Origin: Pelagerythrobacter aerophilus
GTDB taxonomy: Bacteria > Pseudomonadota > Alphaproteobacteria > Sphingomonadales > Sphingomonadaceae
Assembly (NCBI RefSeq): GCF_003581645.1
Contig: NZ_QXFK01000016.1
Span: forward strand, 124,001 to 188,000
DNA length: 64,000 nt
Reading direction: 5' to 3'
Part shown: piece after piece, positions 35,606 to 45,362 of the stretch
Numbering within the stretch: position 1 is the stretch's first letter
How the letters are laid out: each line of letters begins with the position of its first letter
Notes under the pieces: model-generated
Told to the model about the DNA's origin: nothing
Databases searched by the model: none
What the model saw: only the letters and a program-made list of their open reading frames with translations
Position numbers and translations under genes: made by a program

Positions 35606-37742
35606 CCTCGCGGCGGCGCTCGCGCTCGCGCTGGCGGTTTCCCCTCAGGCCTTGCGGGCGCAGGATTCCGGCGCACCCGCAAGCCTCGAAGACCTGATCC
35701 CGGATTCGGCGGTCGAGAATCCCGAAGGGTGGGCAGAGCAGGGCGTCGAGCCCGAAGCGCGCGAGATCGCCGAGCAGATGCCGGATCTTGCACCCGATTC
35801 GCCGCTCGACGAGGACGTTGCCATCACCGTTCCCTGGCCCGACCAGATGGACATTCCGGAGCCCGAGCGGCTGCCGCGCGACGAAAGCATCCAGTTCGCC
35901 GACTTCGACGATGAGGAGGGCGAGCTCGCCGCCGCCGCCGATGCCGAAGTGGTCACGCTGGGTCCGGAGCTGTCGCTGGGCTTCCCGGCGGACGATGAAA
36001 GCTTCCCGATGCGCGGCGAGTTCGCCGAGCGCTTCGAATCGCTGTCCACGATCGAGGAACTGCAGGACGGCGATACCGACGACAACATCGCGCAGCTCGC
36101 CGCGCGTGCCCGCGAGGACGAGGCGCTTCTGGCGCAGCTGCTGCGCGTCTATGGCTACTACGACGCGCAGGTGATCCGCACCGTCGGCGGTATCCGTCCG
36201 GGACGCGAGGAGGCGGCGCAGGGGCCGAACGTGCGCTTCGATATCGTGCCCGGGCCGCGCTACAGCTTCGGGGCGATCGATCTCGGCCAGCTCGACCAGG
36301 CGATCGACTACGAAAGCCTGCGCGCCGCGTTCGAGATCCAGCCGGGCGATCCGCTGTCGAGCGACAAGATCGTCGAGGAGCAGTTCGACCTCGACCGGGC
36401 GCTGGGCGAGACCGGCTATCCCTTCGCCGCGATCGACGCGCCCGAGCTGCTCATCGACCACGCGCGGACCGAGGGCGACCTGACGCTGCCGGTCCGGCCC
36501 AACGGGAAGTACGTGTTCGGCGAAGTCGTCAGCAGCATGCCCGACTTCCTCTCGAGCGAGCATCTGGCGACGATCGCGCGGTTCGATCCGGGCGACACCT
36601 ACAAGCGGAGCCTGGAAACGGATCTCCGGCAGGCGATCCTGGCGACGGGCCTGGTCTCCTCGGTCACGATCAAGAAGCGCGAAGTCGCGCCGCCCTCCGG
36701 CAATCAGCTGGGCGAGGTCGCGCTCGACGTGGAGATGACCGAGGCCGAGCTGCGCACGATCGCCGGCGCGATCGGCTACGGTTCGGAAGAGGGTTACCGG
36801 GTCGAGGCGAGCTGGGAGCACCGCAACTTCTTCCCGCCCGAAGGCGCGCTCCGCGTGCGCGGGATCGTGGGGACGCAAGAGCAGCTCGCCGGGGTCACCT
36901 TCCGCCGCAACAACTTCGGCGGGCGCGACCGCATCCTCAACATCGATGCCTATGCCAGCACGATCGACAGTCCTGCGTTCGACGCGCGTACGGTCGCCCT
37001 GGTTGCGACCTACTCGCGCTCCTCGACGCTGCTGTTCCAGAAGCCGATCGGCTGGAGCGTCGGGTTCGAAGCGATCGCGACCGGCGAGCGCCCGCCGGTG
37101 ACCGACGATGAGCCGCCCGAGCCGCGCCAGACCTACTTCGTCGGCGCGCTTCCGATGTCGATCCTGTACGATTCGACCGACGACCTGCTCGACCCGACCG
37201 AAGGTTTCCGGCTCGGCGGCCGGATCTCGCCCGAGATCTCGCGCAGCAACGGAACCGAGAGCTTCTATGTCCGCACGCAGATCGATGCGAGCTATTACCA
37301 GCAGGTCAGCGACACGGTCGTGCTTGCCGGGCGCGGACGGCTCGGTTCGATCCCGGGTACGGCGATCGAGAACATCGCGCCGTCGCGGCGGTTCTACGCC
37401 GGTGGCGGTGGGTCGGTGCGCGGTTACGGCTATCGCAAGATCGGCCCGCGCAACGAGAACGGCGATCCGACCGGCGGCCGCTCGCTCGCCGAACTGGCGT
37501 TCGAAGCCCGGATCAAGACCGGCTTCTTCGATGGTGCGCTTTCGGTCGTGCCGTTCATCGATGCCGGCACGGTGAGCACCAGCACGACGCCGGACTTCGA
37601 AACCTTCCGCATCGGTGCCGGCGTCGGGGTGCGCTATCAGACAGGCTTCGGCCCGATCCGCATCGACGTCGGCGCGCCGCTCAACCCCGGGCCCGACGAC
37701 AGCCCGGTCGCGGTTTACGTCTCGCTGGGGCAGGCCTTCTGA
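35505..37742 (+). CDS. tamA: Outer-membrane assembly protein TamA (Omp85 family)
   Basis: This protein is about 745 aa. It has three POTRA-like domains (for example [15 protein letters not shown] and [15 protein letters not shown]) and a C-terminal Omp85 barrel with [16 protein letters not shown] and a final phenylalanine. With TamB it inserts outer-membrane proteins and may move phospholipid. The signal peptide ([20 protein letters not shown]) lacks a close upstream start. The nearest ATG is 35505, inside bpt, giving a long n-region; 35490 or a rare ATC start nearer the signal are alternatives. Its stop overlaps tamB (TGATG). Confidence 0.88.
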   Translation: MPSSPRPSPASPTRTSTGGRPKTGPRTSIVCRNNLAAALALALAVSPQALRAQDSGAPASLEDLIPDSAVENPEGWAEQGVEPEAREIAEQMPDLAPDSPLDEDVAITVPWPDQMDIPEPERLPRDESIQFADFDDEEGELAAAADAEVVTLGPELSLGFPADDESFPMRGEFAERFESLSTIEELQDGDTDDNIAQLAARAREDEALLAQLLRVYGYYDAQVIRTVGGIRPGREEAAQGPNVRFDIVPGPRYSFGAIDLGQLDQAIDYESLRAAFEIQPGDPLSSDKIVEEQFDLDRALGETGYPFAAIDAPELLIDHARTEGDLTLPVRPNGKYVFGEVVSSMPDFLSSEHLATIARFDPGDTYKRSLETDLRQAILATGLVSSVTIKKREVAPPSGNQLGEVALDVEMTEAELRTIAGAIGYGSEEGYRVEASWEHRNFFPPEGALRVRGIVGTQEQLAGVTFRRNNFGGRDRILNIDAYASTIDSPAFDARTVALVATYSRSSTLLFQKPIGWSVGFEAIATGERPPVTDDEPPEPRQTYFVGALPMSILYDSTDDLLDPTEGFRLGGRISPEISRSNGTESFYVRTQIDASYYQQVSDTVVLAGRGRLGSIPGTAIENIAPSRRFYAGGGGSVRGYGYRKIGPRNENGDPTGGRSLAELAFEARIKTGFFDGALSVVPFIDAGTVSTSTTPDFETFRIGAGVGVRYQTGFGPIRIDVGAPLNPGPDDSPVAVYVSLGQAF

Positions 37743-40700
37743 TGGCCGAAGACGAGAGCATCGCAGCCCCCGAGGACGCCGCGCCGCCGCGTCGGCGTCG
37801 CTCGCGGATCGTCCGGCTGGGTCGGTGGAGCGCGGGGATCATCGCCGGTCTCGTGGCGATCGTTCTGCTCGCGCTCGTGGTGCTCAACAGCCCGATCGGC
37901 AAGCGCTTCATCGTCGACCGCATCGCGGACGTCGCGCCGGCATCGGGCCTGCGGATCTCGATCGGCCGGATCGAAGGCGACATCTACCGCAGTGCGACCC
38001 TGCACGACGTCACCCTGTCCGACCCCCAGGGACCCTTCCTCACCGTGCCGGTGGCGGAGCTCGACTGGCGCCCGCTCAACTGGCTGTGGAGCGGGCTCGA
38101 CGTGCGCAATCTCACGGCGCGGCGCGGCACGCTGCTGCGCACGCCCGAGCTGCTCCCCGGCGATCCCGACGCGCCGATCCTGCCCAACTTCGACATTCGT
38201 GTGGACCGGCTGGAGCTCGACGATTTCCGCGTCGCGCGCGGCGTGGTCGACGACCGCCAGCACCGCGTGGATCTCGCCGCCAAGGCGGATATCCGCGACG
38301 GGCGCGTGTTCCTCACCGCCGACGGCAGGCTGGGAGAGCACGACCGGCTGCACCTGCTGGTCGACGCCGAGCCGGACGGCGACCGGTTCGATATCGACCT
38401 CGACTACCTCGCGCCCCAGGACGGCGTGATCGCGGGCCTCGTCGGCGCCGACGCCGGGTACCGCGCGCTGATCAAGGGCGAGGGCACCTGGAGCGACTGG
38501 CGCGGGGCGCTGCTCGTCCAGCGCGAGGGCGAGCGCTTCGCCGCGTTCCGCCTCACCAACCGCGACGGGCGCTACGGCGTCGTCGGGCAGGCGACCCCCG
38601 CACCGGCGCTGACCGGACAGGCCGCGGAACTGCTTGACGGCGCGGTCTCGCTCGCAGCGTTCGGCACGCTGAAGGACAGCGTGTTGTCCGGCGAGCTCGC
38701 CGTCCGCTCGCGCGCGATCGACGGCGAGGCCGAGGGGACGGTCGACCTCGCGAACAACGCATTCGACGATCTGGTAACCGACCTCCGGCTCGCGGAGGCC
38801 GGGTTCGGGCCCGACATGCGGATCGAAGGCGCGCGCGTGCTCGCCACGCTCGACGGCGCTTTCCGCGACCTGACGATCGGTCACCGCCTGGTGGTCGATC
38901 GCTTCGCCAGCGGAACGACGGAAGTGCGCGGCCTGGTTCAGGAAGGGACCGCAACGTACGACGGCGCGCGCTGGGTCCTTCCGCTCGATGCGCGGGTCCA
39001 GCAAGTCGTCGCCGGAAACGATCTGATCGACCCGCGGCTGGTGCGTGGGCGGCTCGCCGGCACCGTCGCCTACAGCGGCACGCGCGTCGTGTCCGACGAT
39101 CTGCGGCTCGTCTTCCCCGATGCCAGCGCGCGCTTCTCGCTGCGGGGCGAGACCAGGACCGGCGCCTATGCCATCGCCGGGCCGATCGCGCTCCGCGGAC
39201 TTCAGCTGGAGAACATCGGCACCGTCAACGGCACAGCCAAGATCCTGTTCAAGACCGCGTCCGGCGTACCCTGGATGCTGAACGCCAATTTCGCCGGCCG
39301 CATCCCGGACGTCGAGAACGCCACCCTCGCGAACCTCGCCGGCCCCTCGATCCGCTTCCGCGGCGGCGTGGGTCTGAGCGGTGCGGGGCCGATCGTGTTC
39401 CGCGACGTCTCGCTCGACGCCGCCAAGCTCCAGCTCGCGCTCGACGGGCAGGTGCGCGACGGCGGTACGACGCTCGCCGGGCGCGGGTCGCATACGGAAT
39501 ACGGGCCGTTCACGGTCGAGGCTGCATTGACCGGCGCAGGGCCGACGGCGGAACTGGTCTTCGCCAGCCCCCTCCCGGCCGCGGGGCTGGAGGACGTGCG
39601 GGTCGCCATCGCGCCGATCGAGGACGGTTTCCAGATCGATACCGAAGGCGGCTCGATGCTCGGGCCGTTCGAGGGGACGCTCGATCTGTTCATGCCCGCC
39701 GGCGGCCCGACCCGGATCGCGATCAATCGCCTCGACGTGTGGGAGACCAGCGTGCGCGGGGATCTGCTGCTTGGCGACGGCGGGATCACCGGCGACCTCG
39801 CGCTGTCGGGCGGCGGGCTCGACGGGACGATCGCGCTCGCCCCGCGCGGCGGCGGGCAGGCGTTCGACGTCGATCTCGCCGCCAACAATGCCCGCTTCGG
39901 CGGCGAGACGACGATCGCCATCGGGCGCGCACAGATCGAAGGCAGCGGCTTGCTGGTCGACGGCAACAGCACGATCGAAGGCAGCGTCTCCGCGCAGGGC
40001 GTGCAGTACGGCACGCTGTTCCTCGGCCGGCTGGCTGCGAACGCGCGGCTGCGCAACGGGGAGGGCAACGTCAGTGCGGCGTTCTCCGGTCGCCGCGGAA
40101 GCCGCTTCAACATGCAGGTCGAAGCGCAGGTCGCCGCGAACCGCATCGCCGTGGCCGCGCGCGGCGACTTCGCCGGACGGCGCATCCGCATGCCGCGCCG
40201 CGCAGTGCTGATCGCGCAGGACGGCGGTGGCTGGGCCCTCCAGCCCACGCAGCTCAGCTACGGCCGCGGCATCGCCATCGCCCAGGGGCGCTTCGGCGGC
40301 GACGACCCGACCGCGATGCAGGTGCAACTGGCGCGCATGCCGCTCTCGCTGGTGGACGTCGTGGTGGCGGACATGGGTCTCGGCGGCACGGTCTCCGGAA
40401 TCATCGACTTCAGCGCCGGCGCCAGCGGTCTGCCGGTCGGCAGCGTGCGCGTGCAGGTCGATGGGCTGACCCGCTCCGGCCTCGTGCTGTCCTCGCGCCC
40501 GATCGACCTCTCGCTGGTCGCCCGGCTGAGCGAGGATCGGCTCGAGACGCGCGCGGTGATCGACGAGGGCGAGGAACGGCGCGGGCGGCTGCAGGGCCGG
40601 ATCTCCGGCCTGCCGCGATCGGGCGCCTTGTTCGATCGCCTCCGCGCCGGCAGCCTGTTCGCGCAGCTCCGCTACGCCGGTCCGGCCGACGCGCTCTGGC

Positions 40701-41938
40701 GCCTCGCGGCGATCGATGCGTTCGATCTCACCGGTCCGCTCTCGCTGGCAGCCAACGTCACCGGCACACTGGCCGAACCGCGCGTCCGCGGCTCGATGGC
40801 GAGCGACGACCTGCGCGTGCGCAGCGGGCTTTCGGGTACCGACATCACCGGCGTCACGGCGCGCGGCGACTTCGAAGGCTCGCGCCTTCGCCTGACCCGG
40901 TTCAGCGGCACCACACCCAATGGCGGGACCGTCTCGGGCAGCGGCACGGTGACGCTGCGGGATCTCGGCGTCCGCGGTCCGCAGATGGACATCCGCGCGG
41001 CGGCAAGGAACGCGCGCCTGCTCAACGCCAACGGCCTTTCGGCAACCGTCACCGGTCCGCTGCGGATCGTCTCCGACGGGATCGGGGGCACGATCGCCGG
41101 GCGCCTGCTGGTCGACCGGGCGAGCTGGAGCCTCGGCACCGCCGCCACCGCGCAGGACCTGCCGCAGATCGAAACGCGGGAGATCAATACGCCGGCCGAT
41201 ATCGCACCCACCCGCGCGGCGAGCGCGCCGTGGCGCTACCTGATCGATGCGCGGGCGCCGAGCCGCGTCGACGTCGACGGCATGGGCCTCGATAGCGAGT
41301 GGAGCGCCAACGTCCGCGTGCGCGGCACGACCGACGATCCGCGCATCGGCGGGGAGGCGCGGGTGGTACGCGGCGAGTACAACTTCGCCGGCACCAGCTT
41401 CGAACTGACCCGCGGCCGGATCGAGTTCGACGAGACCGTCCCGATCGATCCGCGGCTCGACATTCGCGCCGAGACCGAGCGCGACGGTCTCAACGTCATC
41501 GTCCAGGTACAGGGTAACGCCCTGCAGCCGGAGATCAGCTTCACCTCCAATCCGGCGCTGCCCGAGGAGGAGATCCTCGCCCGGCTGCTGTTCGGCGGCT
41601 CGATCACCGAGCTTTCCGCGACCGATGCGCTGCAACTCGGCGCGGCGGTCGCATCGCTGCGCGGCGGGGGCGGGCTCGACCCGATCAACCAGCTCCGCAC
41701 CGCGATCGGGCTCGACCGGCTGCGCATCGTCGGGCCAGATCCGGCGCTCGACCGCGGCACCGCGGTCGCCGTGGGCAAGAACTTCGGGCGCCGCTTCTAT
41801 GCCGAGCTCATCACCGACGGGCAGGGCTACAGCGCGACCGAAGTCGAGTTCCGCGTGACCTCGTGGCTGTCGCTGCTCGCGAGTATCTCGACCATCGGCC
41901 GCGAAAGCGTCCGGGCGGAGATCAGCCGCGACTACTGA
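37742..41938 (+). CDS. tamB: Inner-membrane translocation factor TamB
   Basis: This 1398-aa protein has one N-terminal membrane anchor (about 37-60, IIAGLVAIVLLALVVL) and a very long repetitive beta-strand periplasmic region. The conserved C-terminal DUF490/TamB domain contains GEYNFAGTSFELTRGRIEFD and ends FGRRFYAELITDGQGYSATE. The long beta-groove bridges the periplasm and docks to TamA. Its start overlaps the tamA stop. A 1547-codon antisense frame covers the gene and is a codon-bias shadow. Confidence 0.94.
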   Translation: MAEDESIAAPEDAAPPRRRRSRIVRLGRWSAGIIAGLVAIVLLALVVLNSPIGKRFIVDRIADVAPASGLRISIGRIEGDIYRSATLHDVTLSDPQGPFLTVPVAELDWRPLNWLWSGLDVRNLTARRGTLLRTPELLPGDPDAPILPNFDIRVDRLELDDFRVARGVVDDRQHRVDLAAKADIRDGRVFLTADGRLGEHDRLHLLVDAEPDGDRFDIDLDYLAPQDGVIAGLVGADAGYRALIKGEGTWSDWRGALLVQREGERFAAFRLTNRDGRYGVVGQATPAPALTGQAAELLDGAVSLAAFGTLKDSVLSGELAVRSRAIDGEAEGTVDLANNAFDDLVTDLRLAEAGFGPDMRIEGARVLATLDGAFRDLTIGHRLVVDRFASGTTEVRGLVQEGTATYDGARWVLPLDARVQQVVAGNDLIDPRLVRGRLAGTVAYSGTRVVSDDLRLVFPDASARFSLRGETRTGAYAIAGPIALRGLQLENIGTVNGTAKILFKTASGVPWMLNANFAGRIPDVENATLANLAGPSIRFRGGVGLSGAGPIVFRDVSLDAAKLQLALDGQVRDGGTTLAGRGSHTEYGPFTVEAALTGAGPTAELVFASPLPAAGLEDVRVAIAPIEDGFQIDTEGGSMLGPFEGTLDLFMPAGGPTRIAINRLDVWETSVRGDLLLGDGGITGDLALSGGGLDGTIALAPRGGGQAFDVDLAANNARFGGETTIAIGRAQIEGSGLLVDGNSTIEGSVSAQGVQYGTLFLGRLAANARLRNGEGNVSAAFSGRRGSRFNMQVEAQVAANRIAVAARGDFAGRRIRMPRRAVLIAQDGGGWALQPTQLSYGRGIAIAQGRFGGDDPTAMQVQLARMPLSLVDVVVADMGLGGTVSGIIDFSAGASGLPVGSVRVQVDGLTRSGLVLSSRPIDLSLVARLSEDRLETRAVIDEGEERRGRLQGRISGLPRSGALFDRLRAGSLFAQLRYAGPADALWRLAAIDAFDLTGPLSLAANVTGTLAEPRVRGSMASDDLRVRSGLSGTDITGVTARGDFEGSRLRLTRFSGTTPNGGTVSGSGTVTLRDLGVRGPQMDIRAAARNARLLNANGLSATVTGPLRIVSDGIGGTIAGRLLVDRASWSLGTAATAQDLPQIETREINTPADIAPTRAASAPWRYLIDARAPSRVDVDGMGLDSEWSANVRVRGTTDDPRIGGEARVVRGEYNFAGTSFELTRGRIEFDETVPIDPRLDIRAETERDGLNVIVQVQGNALQPEISFTSNPALPEEEILARLLFGGSITELSATDALQLGAAVASLRGGGGLDPINQLRTAIGLDRLRIVGPDPALDRGTAVAVGKNFGRRFYAELITDGQGYSATEVEFRVTSWLSLLASISTIGRESVRAEISRDY

Positions 41939-41949
41939 GCGCTGGCCGC

Positions 41950-42540
41950 TCACCGGCCGTAGAGCTCCGCTTCGGCGGCGCGGCGCCGGGTCAGTCCCCT
42001 GAGTACGCGGCCGCCGGCGCGGTTCCAGCGGGCGAACTCGCGCGCGGCGCCGGCATGGTCGCCCGCGACGTGCTTCCGCGTCAGCGTGGCCCGCGCGATC
42101 GCGCCGGTGTTGTAGTGGAACGAGACCAGCGCATCGAACTGGTCCTGCGTTGTTGGAGCCTCGCCGATCGCCTCCGCGACCTCGGCGGCGTAGCGTTGCA
42201 GATCGCGTTCTAGCCGGGCGTCGCATTGCGCCCGGGTCCAGACCGTTCCGGCGCCGATCTCCGGCCCGGTCGCGCCCCAGCCGATGGTCCAGGGCGCCCC
42301 GCCGGTGGCCGGGTCGGGGTAAGCCTCGACCAGTCCGTCGGCCCGCAGCCGCTCGCACCCTTCGAACTGCTTGATCAGGGCGACGCCCGACGGGCCGACG
42401 GAGCGGAACGGGGGCGGTTCAGGCGCACCTTCGGCGCCGAGCGCCCGGTCTATCGCCCGGTCGAGCCGCTCGACCTCCACCTGCCGGAATCCGCGCCCGA
42501 GCATCCGCCGGACCGCATCGAAAATCGTCTTGCGTCTCAT
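41950..42540 (-). CDS. GH24 lysozyme (endolysin-like)
   Basis: This 196-aa protein has an N-terminal charged helix and a C-terminal phage-type lysozyme domain. Glu60 (FEG), Asp76 (AYPDPATG) and Thr85 (WTIGWGAT) fit the GH24 catalytic triad. The N(T)GAI and FALVSFHYNTGA-like segment FDALVSFHYNTGAIARATL is also typical. It should cut peptidoglycan. No signal peptide, holin or phage gene is seen nearby. The ATG at 42540 follows GAGGTGAG; a start 117 bases upstream is rejected. It converges with tamB. Confidence 0.85.
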   Translation of the reverse strand: MRRKTIFDAVRRMLGRGFRQVEVERLDRAIDRALGAEGAPEPPPFRSVGPSGVALIKQFEGCERLRADGLVEAYPDPATGGAPWTIGWGATGPEIGAGTVWTRAQCDARLERDLQRYAAEVAEAIGEAPTTQDQFDALVSFHYNTGAIARATLTRKHVAGDHAGAAREFARWNRAGGRVLRGLTRRRAAEAELYGR

Positions 42541-42591
42541 GGAACTCACCTCGTCGAAAACGAATCGAGGCGAAGCAATTAGGCAGGATTG

Positions 42592-42858
42592 GGCCGTGTA
42601 GGAAAATGGTTTTTCGTGCAGCCCGGCGGGTGTTGACGTCCATGCCAGGATTAGCAAAGTGTAACCTTGCGGCTTCTTCTTTTCCCGTCAGGAGTTTACA
42701 AAAGAGATCGCCGGGCCATGTGTGCACTTCGCTTTTCTTAAAGCCACACTGCCGGGACTTTCCGGCCCCGTCTCGCCCGATACACTGCACGGTAAAGAAA
42801 CGAATCGGGAAATGCGCATCCACACTGTGTGGCATAGTCAGGCCGTGTAGGAAAATGG
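42592..42858. repeat. Two 18-bp direct repeats in a 379-base spacer
   Basis: GGCCGTGTAGGAAAATGG occurs at 42592-42609 and again at 42841-42858, exactly the same. A second shared decamer AAACGAATCG lies upstream of each (42558-42567 and 42798-42807). The spacer 42541-42919 otherwise holds no gene I trust. The pattern suggests duplication of a short promoter-like block or the remnant of an inserted cassette. Confidence 0.6.
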
Positions 42859-42919
42859 CATGTGTCCGTTTGCACCGGCCGCGGTGATCCCCTAGCTTTG
42901 CGCAACGCAGGGAGGCTGG

Positions 42920-43069
42920 ATGGACAAGACATTCGCGGGCGGGGGGCTGATGCTGGGCATCATCGCCGGCGTTATCTTCGACCAGGTTGCGCTCGGCATA
43001 TTGCTTGGTCTGCTTCTGGGCGCGGTGGCCGGCAAGGCAAAAGCGCAGAAGGACGAGGGCGACGCCTAG
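42920..43069 (+). CDS. 49-aa membrane microprotein
   Basis: This frame runs from ATG at 42920 to TAG and encodes 49 residues. The sequence is mostly one or two hydrophobic helices with glycine spacing (GGGLMLGIIAGVIF and LGILLGLLLGAVAGKAKA) and ends in a charged KAQKDEGDA tail. GGGAGG lies 6 bases before the start. The coding pattern is GC-rich at third positions. It precedes the AraC gene by 24 bases. The function is unknown; glycine-zipper small proteins often assemble in membranes. Confidence 0.7.
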   Translation: MDKTFAGGGLMLGIIAGVIFDQVALGILLGLLLGAVAGKAKAQKDEGDA

Positions 43070-43093
43070 CGATATGGCGCGACCGGAGACGAC

Positions 43094-43906
43094 ATGAGAC
43101 CAGCGCAATCCCGCGACAGTGTGGCCTTCGCGCGGCCCCGTTTCCTCGACGGCGTCGAACTGGTCACGGTGTCGTATCGCGATCGCGCCTTTCCGGTGCA
43201 CACGCACGAGGGCTATGTCGTCGGAACCGTGATCGAGGGCGCAGAGGAGCTCAGCGTGCGCGGGCGAACGTACACCGTCTCCCGCGGCGACGCCCTGTTG
43301 CTCCACCCGCACGAACCCCACGCCAACCGCAGCCTCGGGCGCGAGGCGCTGCGCTATCGCGTGTTCTATCTCCCCGCCCACGCAATCGCGGCCTATGCCG
43401 GCGAAAGAGGAGACGCGCCGCCGACGTTCTCTGCGCCCGTGGTATCGGATCCGGCGTTGGCCGGGACGATCGCCGGTCTCCACGCACGCTTGAGCAAGGG
43501 ACCGGACGATCGGCTGGCGCAGCAAAGTGCGCTGGCCGCGCTGATCGATGCGCTGCTCGGCCGCACCGAATCCCGAGCGGCCCGGCCACAATCGGGCGGA
43601 GATGCCGCACGCGCCGTGCGAGATTGGATCGACGACCATTTCGCGGAGGATTTCGGCTTGTCCGACCTTGCGGCGCGCGCAGACCTCAGCGTGTTTCGGT
43701 TCGCCCACGTGTTCAAGGCCTGCACCGGGCTCAGCCCGATGGCCTACCGCAACCAGTGCCGCGTGAACGCAGCGCGGCGGCGCCTGCTCGGAGGGGAGCC
43801 CATCGCACAAGTCGCGCTCGACGTCGGCTTTGCCGATCAAAGCCACCTGACGCGGTGGTTCCAGCGGATCGTGGGCGTGTCGCCGCAGCGCTATCGCCAG
43901 CAATAA
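43094..43906 (+). CDS. AraC-family transcriptional regulator
   Basis: This 270-aa protein has an N-terminal cupin sensor domain (FPVHTHEGYVVGTVIEG; GDALLLHPHEPH) and a C-terminal pair of helix-turn-helix motifs (LSDLAARADLSVFRFAHVFKACTGLSPMAY; IAQVALDVGFADQSHLTRWF). The cupin carries histidines that could bind metal or ligand. The gene precedes a secreted hydrolase by 54 bases, so it may control it. It starts 24 bases after the microprotein stop. Confidence 0.9.
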   Translation: MRPAQSRDSVAFARPRFLDGVELVTVSYRDRAFPVHTHEGYVVGTVIEGAEELSVRGRTYTVSRGDALLLHPHEPHANRSLGREALRYRVFYLPAHAIAAYAGERGDAPPTFSAPVVSDPALAGTIAGLHARLSKGPDDRLAQQSALAALIDALLGRTESRAARPQSGGDAARAVRDWIDDHFAEDFGLSDLAARADLSVFRFAHVFKACTGLSPMAYRNQCRVNAARRRLLGGEPIAQVALDVGFADQSHLTRWFQRIVGVSPQRYRQQ

Positions 43907-43960
43907 CGTTCAATCCCGCGCGCCTCGCACGGCCTATTCCGTCCGGCAAAGGAGATCGGA

Positions 43961-45268
43961 ATGCCGAGAATATCGAACGGGAACGCAAGAGTGTCGGTCG
44001 CGCTGCGATGGGCGGCAATGACGCTGGCGCTGTCGTCACCGGCCGCGGCAGTCGCGGCGCAAGATCACTGCCGGCCCGGCATCTATGGCGCAGGCGAGGA
44101 CGCATTCGTCGTTCTCGGCGCGGGCAGTGCGGCCGGCCCCGGCCGGCGTTATCTGTTCCGTGACGGTCGCCGCGGCAGCACGGGCGAAGCGGGAGCCATG
44201 GTCACCTGCGAGGACGATATTGCCACCGTCGCCGCAGCCGATGGCACGACGCAGCAATGGCCGCGGCGCGAGACCCGCGAAACGGACACGGCGTTCGACA
44301 GCGCCGCCACCCGCCTTGCCGGGCAGTTGATCGAACCGGCGGGGCCACCCGATCCCACACGGCCGCTGGTGGTGATGGTGCACGGTTCGGAACAGACCGC
44401 CGCGATCGGCAGCGTCTATGCCTACATGCTGGCCGCGCAGGGAATTTCCGCGTTCGTCTACGACAAGCGCGGGACCGGTGCGTCGGAAGGCACCTACACC
44501 CAGAACTTCGAGCTCCTCGCGGAGGACGCAGCCTCCGCGCTGGAGAAGGCGCGAAGGCTGGCAGCGGGCCGCTTCGGCCGCGCCGGTTTCTTCGGCGGCA
44601 GCCAGGGCGGATGGGTCGCACCGCTTGCCGCCACGCGTACACCGGCCGACTTCGTCGCAATCGGTTTCGGGCTGGTGGTCTCGCCGATCGAGGAGGACCG
44701 CGCGCAATTGCTCGACGAGGCGCACAGGATGGGCCTCGATCCCGCAGAGGTCGCTCAGGTGGAGCGCCTTTCGCGGGCCACGGCCGTGCTGGTGCGCACG
44801 CACTTCCAGCAGGGCTTCGAGGATCTGGCGGAGGTGCGGCGTGAGATCGGCAGCGCCCCCTGGGCGACGACCATCCAGGGCGAATACAGCGGCGACATGC
44901 TGCGGATGAGCGACGCGGACCTGCGCCGTATCGGCCGCGCACGGTTCGACAACCTCGAGCTGATCTGGGACTACGATGCCGCAGCCGCCCTCGGAAAGCT
45001 GAAGGTCCCGCTGCTCTGGGTGCTGGCCGAGAAGGACCGCGAAGCCCCGATCGAACAGACCCGCGCCGTGCTCACCACGCTGGCCGAGACCGGCCAGCCG
45101 ATCGACGTCTACCTCTTCCCCGACACCGACCACGGCATGTTCGAATTCCGCGAAAATCCCGACGGCTCGCGGACGGGAACCCGGATCACCGACGGCTACC
45201 TCCGGCTCCTCGCCGACTGGATCAAGGGCGATGTCCACGGGCGCTATGGGCGCGGCGACAAGCTGTGA
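43961..45268 (+). CDS. Secreted alpha/beta hydrolase
   Basis: This 435-aa protein has an N-terminal signal-like stretch (WAAMTLALSSPAAAVAAQ), a small beta domain and an alpha/beta hydrolase. The nucleophile is S214 in GGSQGGW, the oxyanion region is VMVHGSEQTA, the acid is in LAEKDREAPIE and the catalytic histidine is in PDTDHGMFEF. It is probably a periplasmic esterase or peptidase. It follows the AraC gene in the same direction. Confidence 0.83.
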   Translation: MPRISNGNARVSVALRWAAMTLALSSPAAAVAAQDHCRPGIYGAGEDAFVVLGAGSAAGPGRRYLFRDGRRGSTGEAGAMVTCEDDIATVAAADGTTQQWPRRETRETDTAFDSAATRLAGQLIEPAGPPDPTRPLVVMVHGSEQTAAIGSVYAYMLAAQGISAFVYDKRGTGASEGTYTQNFELLAEDAASALEKARRLAAGRFGRAGFFGGSQGGWVAPLAATRTPADFVAIGFGLVVSPIEEDRAQLLDEAHRMGLDPAEVAQVERLSRATAVLVRTHFQQGFEDLAEVRREIGSAPWATTIQGEYSGDMLRMSDADLRRIGRARFDNLELIWDYDAAAALGKLKVPLLWVLAEKDREAPIEQTRAVLTTLAETGQPIDVYLFPDTDHGMFEFRENPDGSRTGTRITDGYLRLLADWIKGDVHGRYGRGDKL

Positions 45269-45293
45269 CCGGCCATCCCGCCGCAGTGCGCCT

Positions 45294-45341
45294 GTAAAGA
45301 GCTCTTGACTGACAAGAAGTCTTTACAGTAAAGAGCTCTTG
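45294..45341 (+). promoter_or_regulatory. Promoter with two 14-bp operator repeats
   Basis: GTAAAGAGCTCTTG is repeated exactly at 45294-45307 and 45328-45341, a period of 34 bases. Each copy holds the palindrome AAGAGCTCTT. A good sigma-70 promoter lies across them: TTGACT (45305-45310), an 18-base spacer and TAAAGA (45329-45334). The -35 overlaps the first repeat and the -10 the second. This layout fits self-repression by the XRE protein encoded just downstream. Confidence 0.65.
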
Positions 45342-45362
45342 TCAGGCAGGAGAGTCGCATCG

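Noticed and set aside
37715-42358. 1547-codon antisense reading frame opposite tamB
   Set aside because: Low-complexity Arg/Ala/Asp-rich product with no motif. It is the mirror of GC-biased codons of tamB, whose domains and membrane anchor are clear.
42419-43903. 494-codon leftward frame opposite the AraC gene and through the lysozyme start
   Set aside because: It runs over the direct repeats and the opposite strand of the AraC gene; the product is low complexity.
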